This document shows, in pieces, positions 1 to 7,962 of a stretch of 64,000 bases of DNA. The stretch is taken from assembly GCA_947168885.1 (NCBI GenBank), contig CAMVNQ010000005.1:1-64000 (forward strand), read 5' to 3'. The position numbers were made by a program, and so were the translations under genes. Source of the DNA: an uncultured Clostridia bacterium. Its GTDB lineage: Bacteria > Bacillota > Clostridia > Oscillospirales > Ruminococcaceae. Position 1 is the first letter of the stretch. The number at the start of each line of letters is the position of its first letter. The notes beneath the pieces were generated by a model, which saw only the letters and a program-made list of their open reading frames with translations, was not told where the DNA came from and did not search any database.

Positions 1-1646
1 GTGGGCTCAGTTGCGGGAGCTGTAGGCTCTGTTGCGGGAGCTGTAGGCTCTGTTGCGGGAGCTGTGGGCTCTGTTGCGGGAGCTACGGGCTCAGTTACAG
101 GAGTCTCGGGCTGTGTTACAGGGATTTCCGGCTCTACTGTCGGACCAACAGGACCAACAGGACCAACAGGCGGAACATAAGGATCAGGATTGCTCGGTCT
201 TACATTGGGTCCGGGATTGTATGTAGAAGCTGTAGTAGTCTCTGCAACTTCGGGAGTCGTCTCTTCCGCAACGGTTGTAGTTTCCGGAGCAGTGGTTGTT
301 ATTTCGATCGATTCTGTAGTTGTAACAAACGGAACCGGCGTATCGGTGTCAACGCTGATCTCAGATGTATATGATGTAGTGGTTGTTTCGGGAGATGTTG
401 TGATCTCAACAGTTGTAGTTGCTTCCGGAGTAGTAGTAACTTCAACCGTTGTGGTTACTTCCGGAGTAGTAGTTTCATCTGCCGAAGTCTCCTCAGGAGC
501 ACTTGTTTCATCTGCCGAAGTCTCCTCGGGAGCACTTGTTTCATCTGCCGAAGTTTCCTCGGGAGCACTTGTTTCATCTGCCGAAGTTTCCTCGGGAGCG
601 CTTGTTTCCTCAGCAGAGGTTTCTTCCTCAGGAACTGTTGTCTCTTCAGCGGAAGTTGTCTCTTCTGTCTCTTCCTCTTCCTCTTCAGGCTTGGAAGGAG
701 TTACGATATCAACAATATTCGGGTTATCTCCGTCAAAGAGTGAAGAGCCGAACTCTATATTACCGGTAAACGAATCCGCAACTACCTGACCTTCATAGTG
801 AGGAGTTCCGCCGTTATTCTCACCGCCGGACGTTATATGCGAATTGGGCGCAAGAATACAACCGATACCTCCGTTGATAACGACATCATTTCCGCCGGGG
901 ATATTAATAAGGACTTTCGAGTTTTCATCTTTGCTACCCGAAGTCATAGCTTTATCTCCGTAGTAGCCGCCCCAGTTGAACACAAGATCGACAGGACCTG
1001 CACCTACAATGTTTATAATAACAGTCGAACCGTCGGGAACATTATAGTTTACAGAGTGGTAATGACCCTCTAAACGTCCTGCGTCCGCGCCTTTTAGAGC
1101 ATTCCACTGTTCAACAGTGATGTTGAACACATTGACATCGGGGTTATTTCCGATGAATCTGATGCTGCCATACTCATTTACGATAGCACCGTCATCGCAG
1201 GTACCACCCTGTAAGCCTGCAAGAGAACTACTTGTTGATCTGAGGGACTCAAACGCAGAATCAAAGTCTATACCGCCGTTTATGTACTGACCATTTATCG
1301 TGCCGGTTACTTCGCCTCCGACAGTAGCGCTTGCGCACTTCTGCTCACAGCCTGCACCGACGTTATAGTTACCGCCTACGGCAAGAACTCCATTTCCGTC
1401 GCCTGCGTCAACATTATTGAAGCCGTTCTGTGTGTAATTACCCTTGATGAATACGTTGTAATTAGCAGCCTCGCCAAGTATGCTCTTTACCGTCGTTCCG
1501 AGATCCGTCTCTTCATTGAGACCGTTTCCGCTATCTGCATCGTATGCAGATGCGTTTACATTTCCGTAAGCCGCACCGGTCACAGCAGATGCAAGGACGA
1601 GACCTGCCATTATTTTGCTCAGTTTTCTTCTGCTGGTAATATCCAT
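1..1646 (-). CDS. Choice-of-anchor A family surface protein (C-terminus beyond window)
   Basis: Secreted protein, incomplete because it runs off the left edge. The start at 1646 gives an N-terminus with basic residues, a hydrophobic stretch (about residues 13-30) and an Ala-rich cleavage region typical of a Sec signal peptide. Residues about 45-290 resemble the choice-of-anchor A/pAdhesive fold: a GNYNVFIKGN-like start, repeated Gly/Asn-rich strands, and an ending built on INIPGG and GCILAPN. A Glu/Thr/Ser/Pro linker with an 11-residue repeat follows, then a PVGP collagen-like stretch and a 7-residue TEPTAPA repeat that reaches the edge. Families of this type sit on the cell surface; the anchor itself is out of view. 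SD-like bases upstream are weak. Function in adhesion is inference. Confidence 0.8.
   Translation of the reverse strand, partial: MDITSRRKLSKIMAGLVLASAVTGAAYGNVNASAYDADSGNGLNEETDLGTTVKSILGEAANYNVFIKGNYTQNGFNNVDAGDGNGVLAVGGNYNVGAGCEQKCASATVGGEVTGTINGQYINGGIDFDSAFESLRSTSSSLAGLQGGTCDDGAIVNEYGSIRFIGNNPDVNVFNITVEQWNALKGADAGRLEGHYHSVNYNVPDGSTVIINIVGAGPVDLVFNWGGYYGDKAMTSGSKDENSKVLINIPGGNDVVINGGIGCILAPNSHITSGGENNGGTPHYEGQVVADSFTGNIEFGSSLFDGDNPNIVDIVTPSKPEEEEEETEETTSAEETTVPEEETSAEETSAPEETSADETSAPEETSADETSAPEETSADETSAPEETSADETTTPEVTTTVEVTTTPEATTTVEITTSPETTTTSYTSEISVDTDTPVPFVTTTESIEITTTAPETTTVAEETTPEVAETTTASTYNPGPNVRPSNPDPYVPPVGPVGPVGPTVEPEIPVTQPETPVTEPVAPATEPTAPATEPTAPATEPTAPATEP
4..129. repeat. 21-bp tandem repeat array, six units visible
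   Basis: Units start with GGCTC at 4, 25, 46, 67, 88 and 109, an exact 21-bp period, with the last two units diverged. On the minus strand they encode the 7-residue TEPTAPA spacer of the surface protein. The array continues past the left edge. Multiples of 3 keep the frame, so copy-number change would lengthen or shorten a stalk without breaking it. Confidence 0.9.
475..612. repeat. 33-bp tandem repeat array, four units plus a degenerate fifth
   Basis: The heptamer GCCGAAG recurs at 481, 514, 547 and 580, an exact 33-bp period. On the minus strand the units encode an 11-residue repeat built on TSAPEETSADE in the surface-protein linker. Neighbouring units are nearly identical, which suggests recent expansion or homogenisation. 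Confidence 0.9.
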
Positions 1647-1776
1647 ATTTACCACACTCAACTTTCTGTCACTAGACAATATAATACCACCAAATCCAAA
1701 CCATGTAAAAATCGTATGTAATGTAAACGTTTTAAATTTCCTTATCATACACAACTTATACTTTCTTTACAATTCC

Positions 1777-1805
1777 ACTATACTCTATTTTACAGAGATT
1801 GTCAA
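1777..1805 (-). promoter_or_regulatory. Predicted sigma-A promoter of surface-protein gene
   Basis: On the minus strand TTGACA (1805-1800) and TATAGT (1782-1777) are separated by 17 bp. The expected start near 1770 leaves a leader of about 125 nt before the ATG at 1646. Confidence 0.6.
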
Positions 1806-1860
1806 GCGATAAACAACACCGTTTTTGCTCTTATCGCTCTTTTTTTACTCTTTTCTGAAT

Positions 1861-1877
1861 TGTAACTAATTTGTAAC
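1861..1877 (+). promoter_or_regulatory. TGTAAC-N5-TGTAAC direct repeat (WalR/PhoP-type candidate site)
   Basis: Two perfect TGTAAC hexamers lie 11 bp apart (1861 and 1872). This fits the published WalR/YycF consensus TGTWAH-N5-TGTWAH. It lies about 55 bp upstream of the -35 of the surface-protein promoter, in the opposite orientation. The DNA is AT-rich, so chance is possible; the matching repeats at 16847-16967 make it more credible. Confidence 0.4.
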
Positions 1878-1965
1878 TTCCGCTTTACGTTATGCACTAA
1901 AAACAGACAACTTATTTGTAGTCCACGACGTATTTTTACCCCTGACACACTAAAGCGATTACGCT

Positions 1966-2012
1966 CAAAAACAGCACTCCGATATACAATTTTGTAAATC
2001 GGAGTGCTTTTT
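1966..2012 (-). terminator. Bidirectional rho-independent terminator after pilT
   Basis: An 11-bp stem pairs 1973-1983 with 1997-2007. A T-run follows on both strands (2008-2012 on plus; 1972-1966 on minus). It closes the pil operon read on the minus strand. Confidence 0.8.
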
Positions 2013-2083
2013 AACAAATTTTTCGTAACTATATATAGTATAACTTCGGTTTCGGCGTTCAAAATATGCCGATCAAAAATATG

Positions 2084-3142
2084 TTACTGTAGCTTAACGC
2101 GCTTCTCCATAAGTTCGGGGTTGTACGCATACTCAACAGCCGTTTCAGCGGTAATAATACCTTTTCTGAACATATTCACGATGCTGTTGTCCATAGTCTC
2201 CATGCCCTGCGATGCCTGAATAACAGCATCGATCTGATGAGTCTTTTCCTCACGTATCATCGTGCGGATAGCACTGTTCATGGTCATGATTTCGAATGCG
2301 GGAACAAGCTTTCCGTCAACGGACGGAAGAAGCTGCTGAGAGATAACCGCCTTGAGTACCATAGAAAGCTGAATGCGTATCTGATGCTGCTGCGCAGTCG
2401 GGAAAACATCTATGATACGGTCTATCGTATTTGCCGCGCCAAGCGTATGAAGTGTCGAGAACACGAGCTGTCCGGTCTCCGCAGCCGTCATGGCAACGTT
2501 TATCGTCTCATAATCGCGCATCTCACCGAGAAGTATAACATCGGGAGACTGGCGCAGAACGGCGCGAAGAGCGTCGAGGTAACTGTTCGTATCGATATTG
2601 ATCTCGCGCTGGCTGATAATGCATTTCTTATGGCGATGCAGGAATTCTATAGGGTCTTCGATCGTAATGATATGCCCGCTGCGGTTTCGGTTGATGTAGT
2701 CGATAAGACAGGCAAGCGTCGTTGACTTACCGTTGCCAGCCGCACCGGTAATGAGTACGATACCGTTCTTGCTGTTTGCAAGGTCGATAACACTTTCCGG
2801 AATGCCTATTTCCTCTGCTTTCGGAAGCTCGAACGGTACAAAACGCAGTACCGCAGAGAAAGAACCTCTCTGACGGTAAATATTTGCCCTGAAACGTCCG
2901 ACACCCGCGATAGAGAACGAAAAATCAAGTTCCTTTCGCACATCGCGTGTATCGCTTACATCAATCGAAGCAACATCAAATATCTGATATACAAGGTCTT
3001 TTGTAGCATCCGGCTTTAGAAACTCGCCCTCTTTCTGAACGAGTTTTCCGTTCACCTTGAAACCGAGATGTGCACCGGTGATTATGTAAATATCCGACGC
3101 GTTCATTGCCGCCGCTTCCTTGAGTATTTCTATAATCTGCAT
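2084..3142 (-). CDS. pilT: Type IV pilus retraction ATPase PilT
   Basis: PilT/VirB11-like secretion ATPase of 352 residues, the usual PilT size. The N-terminal helix MQIIEILKEA leading into ASDIYI matches PilT openings, which supports this start despite a weakly placed SD; an alternative ATG 12 codons in has a better SD. Motifs seen: Walker A GAAGNGKS (133-140), Asp box around 160, Walker B region DVILLGEMRD (201-210) and His box STLHT (229-233). Family members sit at the inner face of the T4P machine and depolymerise pili using ATP. It is the last gene of the operon that includes PilC and four small membrane proteins. No PilB-type extension ATPase is in the window. Confidence 0.92.
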   Translation of the reverse strand: MQIIEILKEAAAMNASDIYIITGAHLGFKVNGKLVQKEGEFLKPDATKDLVYQIFDVASIDVSDTRDVRKELDFSFSIAGVGRFRANIYRQRGSFSAVLRFVPFELPKAEEIGIPESVIDLANSKNGIVLITGAAGNGKSTTLACLIDYINRNRSGHIITIEDPIEFLHRHKKCIISQREINIDTNSYLDALRAVLRQSPDVILLGEMRDYETINVAMTAAETGQLVFSTLHTLGAANTIDRIIDVFPTAQQHQIRIQLSMVLKAVISQQLLPSVDGKLVPAFEIMTMNSAIRTMIREEKTHQIDAVIQASQGMETMDNSIVNMFRKGIITAETAVEYAYNPELMEKRVKLQ

Positions 3143-3181
3143 TTTGTTTAACCATGCCCTTTCACTAAAAATTATGCATTA

Positions 3182-3673
3182 TCAGAATGTTCCGTCCCAG
3201 ACGTTTATTTTCACATCAGCGCTTCCACCGGAAACAGTATTCCATTCAGTCACCGAGTACCTCTTGTTTTCGTGCGATGTGGGGTCAGCATATACCTCAA
3301 CCTCACATACAAGCGCCACACGTTCGCTTACATTTTCCGTCCACGACACCGAGAAGCCCTCGTCGTTTCTTACCGCTGAAATACCGTCATAGGCTGTTAC
3401 TGTATCTCCGAACAGGTCAAACAAGCCGTTGGCATAAGCTTCAATAGCGGCTTCGTCTATCTTCATAAGCTTTTCATTCGCCCGGTTCTCCGCTTCGTAA
3501 TACGCCGCCGTGAACTCACTTGCCCTTTCGTCCTGCCCCGCATTCGCTCCGGCTGCCGAAAAGGAAAGCGACGCAAGCACAGCAAGCGTTATTATCACGA
3601 AAAGCATTATAACTGTCGCGTAACCTGTTCCGAAACTGTTGCCGTATGAAACTCTTTGCTTTTTATCTCTCAT
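3182..3673 (-). CDS. Small membrane protein of pil operon (PilX/minor-pilin-like)
   Basis: 163 residues. A basic N-terminus is followed by one hydrophobic helix (about 17-42, GYATVIMLFVIITLAVLA) and a polar outer domain with an Asn/Glu-rich helix and a beta-rich C-terminus. The architecture fits a PilX-like minor pilin or other pilin accessory protein, but I see no clear prepilin peptidase motif with Glu at +5. Its start overlaps the stop of the preceding gene by 4 nt, indicating translational coupling. Assignment to the T4P system rests on position between PilC and PilT and on topology; exact function is unknown. Confidence 0.7.
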   Translation of the reverse strand: MRDKKQRVSYGNSFGTGYATVIMLFVIITLAVLASLSFSAAGANAGQDERASEFTAAYYEAENRANEKLMKIDEAAIEAYANGLFDLFGDTVTAYDGISAVRNDEGFSVSWTENVSERVALVCEVEVYADPTSHENKRYSVTEWNTVSGGSADVKINVWDGTF

Positions 3674-4179
3674 GCCGCACCTCCCGCTTTAAAATCGGGT
3701 ATGTACGCCGAGCTTATCTGCGAATATATCTCCCTGCCGCCGTCCGAAATAAGGAACACCCTTGTGCGAAGCCTGCACATTTCGCCGCATTTTCCACTCT
3801 CACGGGTCTCGGTAAGTATAAGCTTTACACGCCCGTACCTTTCACGTACATCATCGGTAAGAAGCGGAAGACGCGCTTCATCAAGACAGACCGTAAGACC
3901 TCCGTCCGCGCCCTCTGTGTACCAGCCGTTTCCGAAGATCGTCTGCAGCGCACCGCGCATATCACCGGTCACCGCGTAGATCTCCGCAACAGACTGCGCA
4001 TCGGCTATCGCTTTTCCAGAAAGCGAGTTCTTCTCTTCAAGTATATCCGCCGTCGCGAACATTTTCAGTATCACTGCGCCGGAAATGCTGAAGAAAAGAA
4101 GCACTATGATAAGCTCCAGAAAGAAAAGATTTACGGGTGTCTTTCTGTACGCCCTTTTCAGTCCTTTCAGGATCATCAC
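3670..4179 (-). CDS. Pilin-like small membrane protein of pil operon
   Basis: 169 residues. After a short basic leader (KGLKRAYRKTPVN) comes LFFLELIIVLLFFSISGAVI, which resembles the class III prepilin segment FTLIELLIV, with Glu at +5 if cleavage followed Asn. The usual -1 Gly is replaced, which is odd. The remainder has a typical pilin layout: a long helix (AIADAQSVAEIYAV) and a beta domain with Cys residues around 97 and 130-134. Both ends overlap neighbours by 4 nt. Probably a minor pilin or pseudopilin; certainty is moderate because the peptidase motif is imperfect. Confidence 0.7.
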   Translation of the reverse strand: MMILKGLKRAYRKTPVNLFFLELIIVLLFFSISGAVILKMFATADILEEKNSLSGKAIADAQSVAEIYAVTGDMRGALQTIFGNGWYTEGADGGLTVCLDEARLPLLTDDVRERYGRVKLILTETRESGKCGEMCRLRTRVFLISDGGREIYSQISSAYIPDFKAGGAA

Positions 4180-4628
4180 CCCTTACTTCTGCAATATCCC
4201 ATGCAGACTTCATCTCCGGCTCTCGCATATATCACGATGAGGCCGTTTTCTTCACCGACGGTAAGCGTTGTATCAGGGAATATAATGTCACCGCCGTAAT
4301 AATCGACGTACGAATCCGCTTTGACATTGCGCTCGCCTATGTTTCCGTTGTCTTCCATTATAACGCAGACAGTCTCGCCGCTATATATAGCTATGCCTTT
4401 TCCGTCATTCTCTATAACAGCCCGGTCTCCGCTTCTTATTTTGTTGGTCACATATCTTACCGCAGCGGACGAGCTGAACGACCCGTGAAAACCTTCAGAA
4501 ATGCGGGAATACGTTGAAGCACCGACTGCTATCATTATCAGGGAACATGACGCAAAGATAAGGAAAAGCACCATACTTCCGAACGCGCTGACCGAATTTG
4601 CGAGTCTTTTTCCGAGAAGTGTCTTCAT
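4176..4628 (-). CDS. DUF4860-like small membrane protein of pil operon
   Basis: 150 residues with one N-terminal hydrophobic helix (about 16-38, AFGSMVLFLIFASCSLIMIA) preceded by KRLANSVS, then a soluble beta-rich domain. The sequence pattern reminds me of DUF4860 proteins of Clostridia, a recollection I could not check. It is coupled to both neighbours through 4-nt ATGA overlaps. Its position inside a T4P cassette suggests a minor pilin or pilus-assembly role; this is inference. Confidence 0.65.
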   Translation of the reverse strand: MKTLLGKRLANSVSAFGSMVLFLIFASCSLIMIAVGASTYSRISEGFHGSFSSSAAVRYVTNKIRSGDRAVIENDGKGIAIYSGETVCVIMEDNGNIGERNVKADSYVDYYGGDIIFPDTTLTVGEENGLIVIYARAGDEVCMGYCRSKG

Positions 4629-4972
4629 ATAGGTAGAACGCCTCCTTTGGTTTCCTCGCTGTCATATACCAGAACCGACGGACAAATATCCGCTGAAACG
4701 TATCTGTAGTGCACAAGATAACGCTTCTCGTCATAATTCAGCCCATAGTTTTCTTTAAGGTAATCAAGGTCCTCAGGAAAAAATCCCTCGACCGAATAAC
4801 AAAGCACCGCGCCGTTCATAACGGACTGCTTAACATTCTCCCGCCGCTGTTCATCGGACATATCCCTTGTATTTGAAAGTCCCGTAAAAAACCACACGAT
4901 TATTGCTATGAACGCCACGATACCTATGGCGCTCAGAAATATCTTCACCCTGTAAAGGCTTTCTTCTTTCAT
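4625..4972 (-). CDS. Short pilin-like membrane protein of pil operon
   Basis: 115 residues from the ATG at 4972, chosen because AAGGAGG lies 7 nt upstream; the frame is open 18 codons further but without an SD. One helix (about 10-29) follows MKEESLYRVK. The short outer part contains AVLCYSVEG, then a Pro, YLKENYGL and a late Cys-Pro, a pattern seen in small pilin-like proteins where an N-terminal helix carries a compact domain. It follows pilC by 28 nt. No canonical G|xxxxE cleavage site. Function inferred from context only. Confidence 0.65.
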   Translation of the reverse strand: MKEESLYRVKIFLSAIGIVAFIAIIVWFFTGLSNTRDMSDEQRRENVKQSVMNGAVLCYSVEGFFPEDLDYLKENYGLNYDEKRYLVHYRYVSADICPSVLVYDSEETKGGVLPI

Positions 4973-5000
4973 ACGACCGCCTCCTTCGCGGCAAGTTCTG

Positions 5001-6044
5001 TCAGCCGAGCTTCGACATGATGTCAAGCATAGGCAGCATTACCGTGAGCAGCACCGCTCCGATCATTACTGCCATGATCGCTATAAGCACCGGCTCTATG
5101 AATGACACAAGGTTCTCGCTCGTGACATTCGCCTCATCGTTGCAGCGGTCACTTATCTTCTTCCACGCATCGTCGAACGCTCCGGACTTGTAGGACATCT
5201 TGAGTGAACGCGCGTAAAGAGGCGGGAGAAGTTTTGCATCGTTGATAGCGTCAGCGAACGGCTCGCCCTCGATAACTTTGTCGCGGCACTGCTCTATACG
5301 CTTGACCATAGCCTTGTCGTTTATCAGCAGCTCCGCGTTTTCAAGCGCAGTCGAAGCTTCGATACCGCTCGCTACCATCATGCTCATGGCATTAGCAAAT
5401 TTAGCCTGAGAGAACACGCCTGCCGATTTTCTGGTAAGTCCGAAGCCCGCAACGAACGAGTTGAGCCCTGCACGTACAGAAGGTATCCGCGCAAGAATTG
5501 CAAGCACACCGGCAATAACAAGTATCGAGCAAAGTACGATAAGTATGACCATACCCATTGAATATGCATAATCAACGCTCGCATCGACTACCTCTCCGAC
5601 GATGCTGTTGAACTGACCGAAGATGTCTGCAAACATAGGAAGCACCTGAACGATAAGGACTATCATCACAGCAGCCATCATCGCAATAAGTATTATCGGG
5701 TGAAGTATCGCGCTTCTTATCGCGCGAACTCTGTCCGCTGCCTGTTCATAATATTCGGAAAGCCCTTTGAGTACGTCATCAAGGCGTCCCGAAAGTGTTC
5801 CTATCTTCACCATATTGACCGTATATTTCGGGAAAGCACCCGAGTCATCCATAGCTTCGTAAAGTGCTTTTCCGGCAGAAAGGCTTTTTTCAAGCTCTTT
5901 AGCGACTGCTGTCGCACGCCCTCCGCCCGCATTTTCAGAGATCATCTCCGCGCCGTCTGAAAGCGGGATCCCCGCGTTGATAACAAGTGAGAGCTGCTCA
6001 CAGAAAAAAGCGATCTCATCGTTAGTAAGTCTTTTATTTCCCAT
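5001..6044 (-). CDS. pilC: Type IV pilus inner-membrane platform protein PilC/GspF
   Basis: 347-residue GspF-family protein. Two homologous cytoplasmic four-helix modules (about 8-110 and 205-310) are each followed by membrane segments, which I place at about 112-137, 163-186 and 314-338. The opening FFCEQLSLVINAGIPL and the second copy FANAMSMMVASGIEA are the hallmark GspF/PilC repeats. It forms the platform that couples the cytoplasmic ATPases to pilin polymerisation. AAGGAG precedes the ATG by 8 nt. It lies 36 nt downstream of the transglutaminase lipoprotein gene. Confidence 0.9.
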   Translation of the reverse strand: MGNKRLTNDEIAFFCEQLSLVINAGIPLSDGAEMISENAGGGRATAVAKELEKSLSAGKALYEAMDDSGAFPKYTVNMVKIGTLSGRLDDVLKGLSEYYEQAADRVRAIRSAILHPIILIAMMAAVMIVLIVQVLPMFADIFGQFNSIVGEVVDASVDYAYSMGMVILIVLCSILVIAGVLAILARIPSVRAGLNSFVAGFGLTRKSAGVFSQAKFANAMSMMVASGIEASTALENAELLINDKAMVKRIEQCRDKVIEGEPFADAINDAKLLPPLYARSLKMSYKSGAFDDAWKKISDRCNDEANVTSENLVSFIEPVLIAIMAVMIGAVLLTVMLPMLDIMSKLG

Positions 6045-6080
6045 TTTATGATTCTCCTTATTTCAGGGGTGTGGTTTTCG

Positions 6081-7379
6081 TCAATACACATAAACATCGG
6101 AATAGTTTCCCGATTTCGCGATATATTCGGCAAAAGTCTGCTTGTTTGAAGCGCTCGCGTAGAATGTCGCGTCTATACGCCTGAATCCCTTTCCGTCGAG
6201 CACGATCTCTGCGGCTATCCAGCCTTTTTCCGGAGTATAAACTTCATTCCACGCGTGATATATATTCGGGCTTGCATAGCCTATCACAAGTCTTGTCGGA
6301 ACGCCCTGAGACCGGAGCATCGCTGCAACAAGCGAGGCGTAATCGAAACAGATTCCCTTCTTCTTTGAAAGCACCTTATCGGGATCAGGGATATACCCGC
6401 TTGTAACGCTTGCAGCAAGTGCCTTGTCATAGGATATGTTGTCGGTGACATAACCGAATACAGCGGCGATCTTTTCAATGTTCGTCTTGCAGCCCGCACA
6501 TACCTCGGACGCTTTTGCCACACACGCGGAACTGCTTCCGAAGTTAACGAACTGGTTTTTGTAAGTGAACATATTTATTTCATCAGCGATCTTTGCCTTG
6601 AACTGTTCACCGAAAAGTTTTATGAATTTGCCGTTGTCAAGCATCTCATACACTTCCGCAGTGTACGTCCCGCTTCCCTGTGCAAGCGTAAAATACTGCG
6701 CTCCCTTAGCGGGGTATATGTCATAGTCAAACTGGCTTGAACCGTTTTTGAGCAGCATCTTCAGTCTTGTCTTGCCTTTATAGTCAACGGATATGTAACC
6801 GCTCGTGCAGTTGGAATAATCGAGAACCGTTGTATCGGCACTGAAAACGCTCTTTCCTGGCGAGGATACGGGATTGATCTGCGGCGGCGACGGATCGGCC
6901 TTTTTCGGCGGAGCTGTCGTTGTTGTCGTTTCCGTGGCAGCAGTCGTCGCTGCGGCAGTTGTCGTTGTAGTTGTAGTTGTCGTCGTTGTTGCCGCTTCGG
7001 AAGAAGCTGTTTCGGAAGCGACAGTCTGTTCGACGGACGTTGTCTCGCTGACTGCCTCCGATGTTGTCTCCTGTTCCGCTTCGCTTACCGTCTCTTTAAC
7101 ATCGGGAGTTGTATCTTCCACCGTATCGGCTTTCGGGGTCTCCTGATCTTCGATATCGGTATATTCATCAGTCTCCGTTGCTTCGGGAGAGCTCTCAGCT
7201 GTATCTTCGGTCAGCGAAGTCCCGCTTTCCTCGGTCTGCTGCACCGCAGCTGTTGTCACTGCCGGAGCCGGAGTATTCGCAGCAGTCTGTGCGGGAGCAC
7301 TTCCTCCGGAGCATGACGAAACGGCCGCACACAAAGTGAGCAGCAAAGCAGCAACGCACATTTTCCGTTTCATCTTCAT
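6081..7379 (-). CDS. Transglutaminase-like lipoprotein
   Basis: 432 residues. The signal peptide ends in a lipobox with Cys23, so the protein should be anchored on the outer membrane leaflet. Residues about 24-165 form a low-complexity Thr/Glu/Ala/Pro spacer with a poly-Thr run. A beta-rich domain (about 180-270) follows, then a transglutaminase-like core with the catalytic triad in order: Cys344 (KGICFDYAS), His375 (YHAWNEV) and Asp403 (RIDATF). Proteins with this fold are transglutaminases or cysteine proteases. It is the first gene of the T4P operon. A second in-frame ATG two codons in (7373) is an equally possible start. Substrate unknown. Confidence 0.85.
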   Translation of the reverse strand: MKMKRKMCVAALLLTLCAAVSSCSGGSAPAQTAANTPAPAVTTAAVQQTEESGTSLTEDTAESSPEATETDEYTDIEDQETPKADTVEDTTPDVKETVSEAEQETTSEAVSETTSVEQTVASETASSEAATTTTTTTTTTTAAATTAATETTTTTAPPKKADPSPPQINPVSSPGKSVFSADTTVLDYSNCTSGYISVDYKGKTRLKMLLKNGSSQFDYDIYPAKGAQYFTLAQGSGTYTAEVYEMLDNGKFIKLFGEQFKAKIADEINMFTYKNQFVNFGSSSACVAKASEVCAGCKTNIEKIAAVFGYVTDNISYDKALAASVTSGYIPDPDKVLSKKKGICFDYASLVAAMLRSQGVPTRLVIGYASPNIYHAWNEVYTPEKGWIAAEIVLDGKGFRRIDATFYASASNKQTFAEYIAKSGNYSDVYVY

Positions 7380-7450
7380 GCCCCCGTTTTCATTCCACAG
7401 GATAGTGTATTTCTACGCATAGTGTAAATAAAGTACATATGATTTATAAT

Positions 7451-7479
7451 ATTATACCATACTTTTTCTGATTTGTCAT
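7451..7479 (-). promoter_or_regulatory. Predicted promoter of transglutaminase-pil operon
   Basis: On the minus strand ATGACA (7479-7474), a 17-bp spacer ending in TGG, and TATAAT (7456-7451), i.e. an extended -10 promoter. It is divergent from the ylxM promoter about 40 bp away. Confidence 0.7.
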
Positions 7480-7517
7480 CATTTTTTTGAAATTTTCGTA
7501 AAAAATATATAAAGCCC

Positions 7518-7545
7518 TTGACAAATCAATAATATGTGGTATAAT
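7518..7545 (+). promoter_or_regulatory. Predicted promoter of ylxM-ffh
   Basis: TTGACA (7518-7523) and TATAAT (7540-7545) with a 16-bp spacer; TGG directly before the -10 makes it an extended -10 promoter. Confidence 0.75.
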
Positions 7546-7627
7546 AAATATTGCTGTAAACTTATTTTAGTTGACAGCAGCAAATAAAGTCCCGCGCGGA
7601 CGCTTCCTGTAAAAAGGCGGTACAGAT

Positions 7628-7951
7628 ATGGCAAAGGATCTCGGATATACGATACTTTTTGATATATATGCGCCGCTGCTCACAGACAAGATGCGTGATA
7701 CGCTCGACCTCTACTATAACGAAGACCTTTCCCTCGCAGAGATCGCCGAAGCCTCGGGAACATCGAGACAGGCAGTGATGAACTGCGTGCGTTCCTGTGA
7801 GAAGCGTCTGAATGAGCTTGAAGACCAGTTCGGGATCCGCGAAAAAACACAGAAAGCCGATGAGCTGATAGAACTGCTCGGTAAGCATACCGACGGAAGC
7901 GATGAAGCCAAACGGCTCATTGAAGAACTCAGGAACATCATAGATAATTAA
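7628..7951 (+). CDS. ylxM: YlxM family DNA-binding protein
   Basis: 107 residues, the usual size of the YlxM/UPF0122 family. The N-terminal half contains a sigma-70 region 4-like helix-turn-helix: LTDKMRDTLDLYYNEDLSLAEIAEASGTSRQAVMN (about 18-52). The C-terminal half is a charged helix. The gene almost always precedes ffh in Firmicutes and its product is thought to modulate SRP-pathway expression or activity. Only 11 nt separate it from ffh. Confidence 0.9.
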   Translation: MAKDLGYTILFDIYAPLLTDKMRDTLDLYYNEDLSLAEIAEASGTSRQAVMNCVRSCEKRLNELEDQFGIREKTQKADELIELLGKHTDGSDEAKRLIEELRNIIDN

Positions 7952-7962
7952 GGTGTGATAAA

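Larger units (their letters stand above)
1647..2083. other. Intergenic region between surface-protein gene and pilT
   Basis: This AT-rich stretch of about 440 bases holds the leader and promoter of the surface protein, a TGTAAC-N5-TGTAAC direct repeat, and a bidirectional hairpin terminator downstream of pilT, each listed separately. I see no convincing reading frame in it. Confidence 0.7.

Noticed and set aside
4-612. Could the regular repeats be a CRISPR array?
   Set aside because: Units are contiguous without unique spacers, and they encode an in-frame protein repeat.
190-789. Plus-strand Val/Ser-rich frame
   Set aside because: Antisense of the Thr/Glu/Pro-rich repeats of the surface protein; low complexity keeps it open.
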